Assembly: GCF_003931875.1 (NCBI RefSeq)
Contig: NZ_CP034245.1
Coordinates: forward strand, 1,922,001 to 1,986,000
Direction of reading: 5' to 3'
From: Microbacterium sp. 10M-3C3
GTDB lineage: Bacteria; Actinomycetota; Actinomycetes; Actinomycetales; Microbacteriaceae
DNA length: 64,000 nucleotides
Made by a program: the position numbers and the translations under genes. Shown here piece after piece: positions 57,688 through 64,000 of this stretch; within the stretch, counting starts at the first letter, position 1; every line of letters starts with the position of its first letter. The notes under the pieces were generated by a model that saw nothing but the letters and a program-made list of their open reading frames with translations, made no database searches and was not told where the DNA came from.

Positions 57688-57700
57688 AACTATCGTAGTT
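57688..57700. promoter_or_regulatory. Palindrome AACTATCGTAGTT with a -10 box in both directions
   Basis: The 5-base arms AACTA/TAGTT surround TCG. Plus-strand TATCGT (57691-57696) ends seven bases before ATG 57704 of glgX. Minus-strand TACGAT (57692-57697) gives the desulfurase gene a leader of about 27 nt with its ribosome site. Confidence 0.5.
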
Positions 57701-57703
57701 CGC

Positions 57704-59791
57704 ATGCCCGGAACGGAGTCCTCGACCGCGCTCACCGCGACGGCCGGCCTGCTCGACCCCCGCCTCGACGATCTCGGCGTGCGCCTCGGGCCGGACGGCG
57801 GCACGCTGCGGGTCTGGTCGGGCGCCGCCGAAGCGCTCGAGCTCGTCGTCTTCGACGACGCCGACCTCGACTGGGCGGTCGAGCGCCTGCCGATGGTCCC
57901 CCGCGACGGCGGCGTGTGGGAGGTGACGACACCGCTGCTGCGCCCCGGCGCGCGCTACGCCGTGCGGGCCGACGGTCCGCACGGGCCGGGCAACACCTTC
58001 AACCGCGAGTCGCTGCTGCTGGATCCCTACGCGCGCGGACTCGTGGCCGCCGACCACGGCGGGTACCGCTCCGCCGTCGTGGACGGATCCTTCGACTGGG
58101 GCGGCGTGAGCAAGCCGCGCATCCCGCTCGATCGCACCGTGATCTACGAGGGGCACCTGAAGGGCCTGTCCAAGCGCCATCCGGCGGTGCCGCCGGCGCT
58201 GCACGGCACGTACGCCGGACTCGCGCACCCCGCGATGATCGAGCACTTCCTCGCACTGGGGATCACCTCGATCGAGCTCCTGCCCGTCCACGCGTTCGCG
58301 ACCGAGCCGCGCCTGCTGCAGCTCGGTCTCGCGAACTACTGGGGATACAACTCGCTGGGCTTCTTCGCGCCGCACGCGCCCTACGCGACGGCCGACGCGC
58401 GCCGCGAGGGCCCCGAGGCGGTGCTGCGGGAGTTCAAGGGCATGGTGCGGCTGCTGCACGAGGCGGGTCTCGAGGTGATCCTCGACGTCGTCTACAACCA
58501 CACCGCCGAGGAGGGCATCGGCGGCCCGCGCTCGTCGCTGCGGGGCCTGGACAACCGCGCCTACTACCGGCAGACCGACGAGGGCGCGTACATCGACGTC
58601 ACCGGGTGCGGCAACGCCGTGAACACCGCGACGGACGCGGCGGCGCGCCTCGTGCTCGACTCGCTGCGGTACTGGGCGAACGACGTGCAGATCGACGGGT
58701 TCCGGTTCGACCTGGCCGCGACGCTGGGCCGCGACGCGTCGCACACGTTCGACCCGGAGCATCCGCTGCTGCGCGCGATCGTCGAGGACCCGGCGCTGGA
58801 GGGCGTGAAGAAGATCGCCGAGCCGTGGGACGTCGGGCTGGGCGGCTGGCAGACCGGCAACTTCGGCGAGGGCTGGGTGGAGTGGAACGACCGCTACCGC
58901 GACCGCGTCCGCAACTTCTGGCTGAGCGACATCGACTACGCGCGGCGCGCCGATGCTCCCCCGGTCGGGATCGGCGGCTTCGCGACGCGCCTCGCCGGCT
59001 CGTCCAACACGTTCAGCACCGAGCGGGGGCCCCTCGCCGGCGTCAACTTCGTGACCGCCCACGACGGCTTCACGCTCAACGACCTGGTGTCGTACGACGT
59101 CAAGCACAACCTCGGCAACGGCGAGCACGGCCGCGACGGCGCCGACACGAATCGCTCGTTCAACCACGGCGCCGAGGGACCCACGCCCGACCAGCAGATC
59201 CTGGCCGTGCGCCGCAAGGCGATGCGCAACCTCCTCGGCACGCTGCTGCTGTCGGCGGGCATCCCGATGCTCACGGCCGGCGACGAGACCGGCCGCACGC
59301 AGCGCGGCAACAACAACGCGTACTGCCACGACTCGCCGCTGACGTGGCTGTCGTGGGACCACGCGCCCTGGCAGCGCGATCTCCTCGCACACGTGCAGCG
59401 GCTCACGCGGCTGCGCGCCGAGAACCCCGCACTGCGCCCCATCCGCTTCGCGCGCCTGGGCGAGCACACGCCGTCCGCGTCGGTCATGGAGTGGTACGAC
59501 GAGAACGGCGAGACGATGTCGGGCGAGCGCTGGACCGATCCCGCCCACCGCACGCTCCAGTACGTCGCCACCTCCACGCCCGAGCGCGAGGAGCGCAACC
59601 GCATCCTGCTCATGATCCACGGCGTCGAGTCGCCCACCGAGGTGACCCTGCCGACACTCGAGGAGGCCACCGGATTCGTGTCGCTGTGGTCGAGCGCCGA
59701 CGAAGCGCCCGCGGACGAGGAGACCCCTCACGGCCCGGGCGAGGTCATCCCCCTCCCCGGCACCTCGATGCGGCTCTTCCGCGTCGTCTGA
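57704..59791 (+). CDS. glgX: GlgX, glycogen debranching enzyme
   Basis: Hydrolyses alpha-1,6 branches of limit dextrin. The 695-aa protein has an N-terminal isoamylase beta-sandwich (about 1-150), then the GH13 core: DVVYNHTAEEG, IDGFRFDLAATLGRD (nucleophile Asp), KKIAEPWDVG (acid Glu), and NFVTAHDGFTLNDLVSYDVKHN. GTPMLTAGDE-type text IPMLTAGDETGRTQRGNNNAYC closes the barrel. ATG 57704 is at leaderless distance. It starts a glg cluster with glgE and glgB. Confidence 0.95.
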   Translation: MPGTESSTALTATAGLLDPRLDDLGVRLGPDGGTLRVWSGAAEALELVVFDDADLDWAVERLPMVPRDGGVWEVTTPLLRPGARYAVRADGPHGPGNTFNRESLLLDPYARGLVAADHGGYRSAVVDGSFDWGGVSKPRIPLDRTVIYEGHLKGLSKRHPAVPPALHGTYAGLAHPAMIEHFLALGITSIELLPVHAFATEPRLLQLGLANYWGYNSLGFFAPHAPYATADARREGPEAVLREFKGMVRLLHEAGLEVILDVVYNHTAEEGIGGPRSSLRGLDNRAYYRQTDEGAYIDVTGCGNAVNTATDAAARLVLDSLRYWANDVQIDGFRFDLAATLGRDASHTFDPEHPLLRAIVEDPALEGVKKIAEPWDVGLGGWQTGNFGEGWVEWNDRYRDRVRNFWLSDIDYARRADAPPVGIGGFATRLAGSSNTFSTERGPLAGVNFVTAHDGFTLNDLVSYDVKHNLGNGEHGRDGADTNRSFNHGAEGPTPDQQILAVRRKAMRNLLGTLLLSAGIPMLTAGDETGRTQRGNNNAYCHDSPLTWLSWDHAPWQRDLLAHVQRLTRLRAENPALRPIRFARLGEHTPSASVMEWYDENGETMSGERWTDPAHRTLQYVATSTPEREERNRILLMIHGVESPTEVTLPTLEEATGFVSLWSSADEAPADEETPHGPGEVIPLPGTSMRLFRVV

Positions 59792-59852
59792 CCCCTCGCG
59801 GCCCGGTTGTCAACGGCCGCGTCCGCGCCTGCGCGGGCGAGAGGCCGCGGGG

Positions 59853-59858
59853 TAGGTT
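59853..59858 (+). promoter_or_regulatory. -10 box TAGGTT, leaderless spacing for glgE
   Basis: TAGGTT ends six bases before GTG 59865. Confidence 0.45.
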
Positions 59859-59864
59859 CGGAGC

Positions 59865-61949
59865 GTGGCCTCTCCGACGCGACCCTCAGCCCCCCGTCCG
59901 TGGCGCAGCGGCAGTGCGATCCCGGTGCGCGCGGCGGTGCCGACGCCGCACGACGGCACCGTCACGCCGCGCATCCCCGTCGCTCTGCCGCACCCGTCCG
60001 TGCCCGACGGACGCTTCCGCCCGAGCGCCTACGTCGAGGAGGCGGTGCCGTTCACGGTCACCGCGTTCCGCGAGGGCCACGACATCATCGGCGTGCACGT
60101 GCGCCTCTTCTCGCCCGGCGGCGACGAGTCGCTGCACCGTCTGACGGCGCTCGGCGACGGCTTCGACCGCTGGAGCACGCTCGTCGTGCCGCTCGAGCAG
60201 GGCGTGTGGCGGTTCCGATTCGAGGCCTTCGCCGACGATTTCGCGACGTGGCAGCATGCCGCGGAGATCAAGATCGCCGCGCGCATCGACACCGCCGTCA
60301 TGCGCGAGAGCGGTGCGATCCTGTTCGACCGCGCGGCCGCGGAGAAGGACCGCCCGCGCCCCGAGCGCACCGCGCTGGCCGCGGCCGCTGCGCGGCTGCG
60401 CGACGTGGACGTGTCGGATGCGGACGCCCTGACGATCGTCGAGGACGAGGGCATCGCCCGCTTCTTCCACGACCGGCCTCTCCGCACCCTCGTGACCGTC
60501 GACGACGACCGCGAGCTGCTCGTCGAGCGCCGGCGCGCCGGCGTCGGCGCGTGGTACGAGTTCTTCCCGCGCTCGGAGGGCGCCAAGCGCTTCAAGGACG
60601 GGACCGTCAAGAGCGGCACGTTCCGCACCGCGGCCAAGCGGCTCCCCGGCGTCGCGGGCATGGGCTTCGACGTGGTCTACCTGCCGCCGATCCATCCCAT
60701 CGGGCGGACCAACCGCAAGGGCCGCAACAACACCCTCACCGCCGAGCCCGGCGACCCCGGGTCGCCGTACGCGATCGGCTCGGCGGAGGGCGGGCACGAC
60801 GCGATCCACCCCGACCTCGGCACGCTCGCGGACTTCCGCGCGTTCGTCCGCGCCGCCCGCGCGGCCGGCCTCGAGGTGGCGCTCGACGTCGCGATTAACG
60901 CGTCCCCCGACCACCCGTGGGTGACGGAGCATCCGGAGTGGTTCACGCAGCTGCCCGACGGGTCGATCGCCTTCGCGGAGAACCCGCCGAAGAAGTACCA
61001 GGACATCTACCCGCCCAACTTCGACAACGATCCCGCGGGCATCTACGCCGAGATCCTCCGCATCATCCGCCACTGGATCGCGCAGGGCGTGAAGATCTTC
61101 CGCGTCGACAACCCGCACACCAAGCCGCTGCGGTTCTGGGAGTGGCTCATCGCGACCGTCAACGCGGAAGACCCGGACGTCATCTTCCTCTCGGAGGCGT
61201 TCACCCGTCCCGCGGTCATGCGCGCGCTCGCGATGGCGGGCTTCCAGCAGAGCTACACCTACTTCACGTGGCGCAACACGAAGGAGGAGCTCGAGGAGTT
61301 CTTCACCTCGATCTCGCATGAGACGAGCGACTACATGCGCCCGAACTTCTTCGTGAACACGCACGACATCCTCACGGAGTACCTCCAGTTCGGCGGGCGG
61401 CCCGCCTATAAGGTGCGCGCGGCCCTCGCCGCGACGGCCTCGCCGACGTGGGGCGTGTACGCCGGGTACGAGCTGTACGAGAACGTCGCGCGGCCGGGCT
61501 CCGAGGAGAACATCGACAACGAGAAGTACGAGTACAAATTCCGCGACTGGGAGGGGGCCGAAGAGCGCGGCGAATCCCTCGCGCCGTATTTGCGGATGCT
61601 GAACCGCGTGCGCAGCGAGCACCCCGCGCTCGCCCAGCTGCGGAACCTGTCGGTGCACTGGAGCGACGACGACTCGATCCTCGTGTACTCCAAGCACCTC
61701 GACGCGGAGCTGACCGGCACCGGCCGCGCCGACACGATCATCGTCGTCGCCAACGTCGACCCGCACTCGGTGCGCGAGACGATGGTCCACCTCGACACGC
61801 GTGTGTGGGGCGTGGAGCCCGGCACCCCCTACGAGGTCGAAGACCTCGTCACCGGAGCGGTCTGGACGTGGGGCGAGCACAACTTCGTGCGCCTCGACGC
61901 GTTCGCCGAACCCGTGCACATCCTCGCCGTGAAGGAGCAGCAGCGATGA
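59865..61949 (+). CDS. glgE: GlgE, maltose-1-phosphate maltosyltransferase
   Basis: Extends alpha-1,4-glucan from maltose-1-phosphate. The 694-aa protein has an N-terminal helical and beta-sandwich region and a GH13 barrel. [55 protein letters not shown] (nucleophile Asp) and [12 protein letters not shown] (acid Glu) are the GlgE hallmarks. [14 protein letters not shown] differs from the more usual QCSPDHPWV. Its stop overlaps the glgB ATG as ATGA. Confidence 0.96.
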   Translation: MASPTRPSAPRPWRSGSAIPVRAAVPTPHDGTVTPRIPVALPHPSVPDGRFRPSAYVEEAVPFTVTAFREGHDIIGVHVRLFSPGGDESLHRLTALGDGFDRWSTLVVPLEQGVWRFRFEAFADDFATWQHAAEIKIAARIDTAVMRESGAILFDRAAAEKDRPRPERTALAAAAARLRDVDVSDADALTIVEDEGIARFFHDRPLRTLVTVDDDRELLVERRRAGVGAWYEFFPRSEGAKRFKDGTVKSGTFRTAAKRLPGVAGMGFDVVYLPPIHPIGRTNRKGRNNTLTAEPGDPGSPYAIGSAEGGHDAIHPDLGTLADFRAFVRAARAAGLEVALDVAINASPDHPWVTEHPEWFTQLPDGSIAFAENPPKKYQDIYPPNFDNDPAGIYAEILRIIRHWIAQGVKIFRVDNPHTKPLRFWEWLIATVNAEDPDVIFLSEAFTRPAVMRALAMAGFQQSYTYFTWRNTKEELEEFFTSISHETSDYMRPNFFVNTHDILTEYLQFGGRPAYKVRAALAATASPTWGVYAGYELYENVARPGSEENIDNEKYEYKFRDWEGAEERGESLAPYLRMLNRVRSEHPALAQLRNLSVHWSDDDSILVYSKHLDAELTGTGRADTIIVVANVDPHSVRETMVHLDTRVWGVEPGTPYEVEDLVTGAVWTWGEHNFVRLDAFAEPVHILAVKEQQR

Positions 61950-64000
61950 CCGACAACGCCCGACCCGACACGGGTCTGCTCGAGGCCGTCGCCGGCGGCA
62001 GCCACCACGACCCGCACGCTGTGCTGGGTCTCCACCGCGATGCGGACGGCTGGATCATCCGCGCGCGCCGGCCCCTCGCCGCATCCGTGACCGCCGACCT
62101 CGCGGACGGCACGACGGTGCCGCTCGCGCACGTGCACGCGGGCATCTGGGAGGGGCGTGTGGCGGCACCGGGCCGCTACACGCTCACCGCGACGTACGAG
62201 GGCGGGCCCGACCACACCGCCGACGACCCCTACCGTCACACTCCGAGCATCGGCGAGCTCGACCTGCATCTCATCGCGGAAGGCCGGCACGAGGAGCTGT
62301 GGCGCGTGCTCGGGGCGCACGTGCGCACGCTCGACGGCTCGGCGGGGGTCGCGTTCACGGTGTGGGCGCCGGATGCCCGCGCCGTCCGCGTCGCCGGAGA
62401 CTTCAACGGCTGGGACGGCCAGGCGCACGCGATGCGCTCGATGGGCGGCAGCGGGGTGTGGGAGCTGTTCGTCCCGGGTCTCGGCGACGGCGAGACGTAC
62501 AAGTTCCAGATCCTCACGCGCAGCGGCGAGTGGATCCTCAAGGCCGACCCGATGGCGCGCTTCGCGGAGCAGCCGCCGGCCACGGCGTCGGTCGTCACGT
62601 CATCCGCGTACACGTGGGGCGACGACGCGTGGATGGCGCAGCGCGCGAAGACCCAGCCGGTGTCGGCGCCGATGTCGGTGTACGAGCTGCACTTCGGCTC
62701 GTGGCGGCCCGGCCTGTCGTACCGCGACGCCGCCGACCCGCTCATCGAGTACGTCACGGCGCAGGGATTCACGCACGTCGAGTTCCTCCCCCTCGCCGAG
62801 CACCCGTTCGGCGGATCGTGGGGCTACCAGGTCACCGGCTACTACGCGCCCACGAGCCGGTTCGGAGCGCCCGACGACCTGCGCTATCTGATCGACCGCC
62901 TGCACCAGGCCGGCATCGGCGTGATCATGGACTGGGTGCCCGGCCACTTCCCCAAAGACGCCTTCGCGCTGGCCCGCTTCGACGGCGAGGCGCTCTACGA
63001 GCACCCCGACCCGCGGCGCGGCGAGCACAAGGACTGGGGAACGCTCATCTTCGACTACGGGCGCAACGAGGTGCGCAACTTCCTCGTCGCGAACGCGCTG
63101 TACTGGCTCGAAGAGTTCCACGTCGACGGCCTCCGCGTCGACGCCGTGGCGTCGATGCTGTACCTGGACTACTCCCGCAACGAGGGCGAGTGGGTGCCGA
63201 ACCAGTACGGCGGACGGGAGAACCTCGAGGCCATCCGGTTCCTGCAGGAGGTCAACGCGACCGCCTACAAGCGCTACCCGGGCATCGCGATGATCGCCGA
63301 GGAGTCGACGAGCTTCCCGGGCGTCACGGCGCCCACGAGCCAGGCCGGACTCGGATTCGGGTTCAAGTGGAACATGGGCTGGATGAACGACTCGCTCCAG
63401 TACATCTCCCGCGACCCGCTGTACCGGTCGCACCACGAGGGCGAGCTGTCGTTCTCGTTCGTCTACGCGTTCAGCGAGAACTACGTCCTCCCCATCAGCC
63501 ACGACGAGGTCGTGCACGGGAAGGGGAGCCTGTTCAACCGCATGCCCGGCGACCACTGGCAGAAGCTCGCGAACATGCGGGCGTACCTGGCGTACATGTG
63601 GGGCCACCCCGGCAAGCAGCTGCTGTTCATGGGGCAGGAGTTCGGGCAGATGTCCGAGTGGTCCGAGGGCCGGGGCCTGGACTGGTGGATGCTCGATCAG
63701 CCCTCGCACGCGCAGCTGCAGTCCTTCGTCGCCGCGATGAACCGCGCGTACGTCGCGCAGGCGGCGCTGTGGTCGCGCGACTCCGACGGCCAGGCATTCA
63801 ACCGTCTGGGCGCGCCGCAGTGGAACCCCAACGTGCAGGCGTTCGCGCGTCGCGACTGGCACGGGAACACCGTCGCGATCGTGTGCAACTTCTCCGGTGA
63901 ACCCATCTCGCACTTCGAGCTGATCCTGCCGGAGGCGGGCGTGTGGGAGGAGATCCTCAACAGCGACGCCGTGGAGTACGGCGGATCGGGCGTCGGCAAC
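61946..64000 (+). CDS. glgB: GlgB, glycogen branching enzyme (3' end outside window)
   Basis: Forms alpha-1,6 branches on glucan made by GlgE. The 685 visible residues hold an N-terminal CBM48 domain ([36 protein letters not shown]) and the GH13 core: [26 protein letters not shown] (nucleophile Asp), [13 protein letters not shown] (acid Glu), [11 protein letters not shown] and the [20 protein letters not shown] region. Perhaps 40-60 C-terminal residues are cut by the window end. ATG 61946 overlaps the glgE stop; GGAG lies nine bases upstream. Confidence 0.97.
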   Translation, partial: MTDNARPDTGLLEAVAGGSHHDPHAVLGLHRDADGWIIRARRPLAASVTADLADGTTVPLAHVHAGIWEGRVAAPGRYTLTATYEGGPDHTADDPYRHTPSIGELDLHLIAEGRHEELWRVLGAHVRTLDGSAGVAFTVWAPDARAVRVAGDFNGWDGQAHAMRSMGGSGVWELFVPGLGDGETYKFQILTRSGEWILKADPMARFAEQPPATASVVTSSAYTWGDDAWMAQRAKTQPVSAPMSVYELHFGSWRPGLSYRDAADPLIEYVTAQGFTHVEFLPLAEHPFGGSWGYQVTGYYAPTSRFGAPDDLRYLIDRLHQAGIGVIMDWVPGHFPKDAFALARFDGEALYEHPDPRRGEHKDWGTLIFDYGRNEVRNFLVANALYWLEEFHVDGLRVDAVASMLYLDYSRNEGEWVPNQYGGRENLEAIRFLQEVNATAYKRYPGIAMIAEESTSFPGVTAPTSQAGLGFGFKWNMGWMNDSLQYISRDPLYRSHHEGELSFSFVYAFSENYVLPISHDEVVHGKGSLFNRMPGDHWQKLANMRAYLAYMWGHPGKQLLFMGQEFGQMSEWSEGRGLDWWMLDQPSHAQLQSFVAAMNRAYVAQAALWSRDSDGQAFNRLGAPQWNPNVQAFARRDWHGNTVAIVCNFSGEPISHFELILPEAGVWEEILNSDAVEYGGSGVGN

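Overview
The window is chromosomal DNA of a high-GC actinobacterium, most likely a Microbacteriaceae member close to Microbacterium. The reasons are the very high GC content, the twin clpP genes with clpX, an ileS T-box leader with a tiny Stem I, GlgE, a ferrochelatase with extra C-terminal cysteines, a group II truncated globin, a large insert in LigA, and frequent leaderless-looking genes. About 60 protein genes and four tRNAs are packed on both strands. Many adjacent genes overlap by ATGA, GTGA or TGATG, which points to translational coupling.

Layout. 1-6.5 kb: partial ileS (minus) behind its T-box, an MHS-type MFS permease, valS and a small coupled gene. 6.5-11.7 kb: an operon of ArsR-type regulator, 69-aa protein and MFS exporter, then a divergent M3 peptidase and a compact epoxide-hydrolase-like gene. 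11.8-16.9 kb: protein quality control (clpX, clpP2, clpP1, a TPR protein, trigger factor) and the tRNA-Pro and tRNA-Gly genes. 16.9-18.3 kb: the remains of a small integrated element. It has a near-perfect 24-bp copy of the tRNA-Gly 3' part at its far end, a decayed tyrosine integrase and one cargo ORF. 18.3-19.9 kb: a 51-codon leaderless gene and a DUF222/HNH gene. 19.9-29.1 kb: a macro-like/cupin/gamma-carbonic-anhydrase operon, an OatA-like acyltransferase, Dps, and an operon of ferrochelatase, RpiB, Nei glycosylase, PaiB-like protein and amidohydrolase.

29.2-42.8 kb: PepN, MscS-like channel, truncated globin, FAD dehydrogenase, two thioesterases, EttA, a lipoprotein, an SSB paralogue, and a divergent MocR/YczE pair. 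42.9-46.4 kb: tRNA-Arg, oligoribonuclease, tRNA-His, a coupled metallopeptidase-ClpS-DUF2017 set, YaeQ, a P-loop kinase and a GerW-like protein. 46.5-57.7 kb: DinB, GatCAB, acyl-CoA ligase, LigA, MnmA and its likely sulfur donor, a cysteine desulfurase. 57.7-64 kb: glgX, glgE and glgB (cut by the window end), a glycogen/maltose-1-phosphate module.

The most interesting signals are four. First, the decayed tRNA-Gly element with both attachment repeats. Second, a TANNNT hexamer 6-9 nt before the start codon of about 20 genes, suggesting leaderless mRNAs. Third, short symmetric or overlapping sequences that supply a -10 box in both directions between divergent genes. Fourth, small or unusual coding units: the 51-codon gene with a palindrome, the 69-codon gene inside a regulator/exporter operon, the shortened epoxide hydrolase and the LigA insert. 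No CRISPR array, insertion sequence, rRNA gene or intact phage region was seen, and no wholly new multi-gene system could be established.
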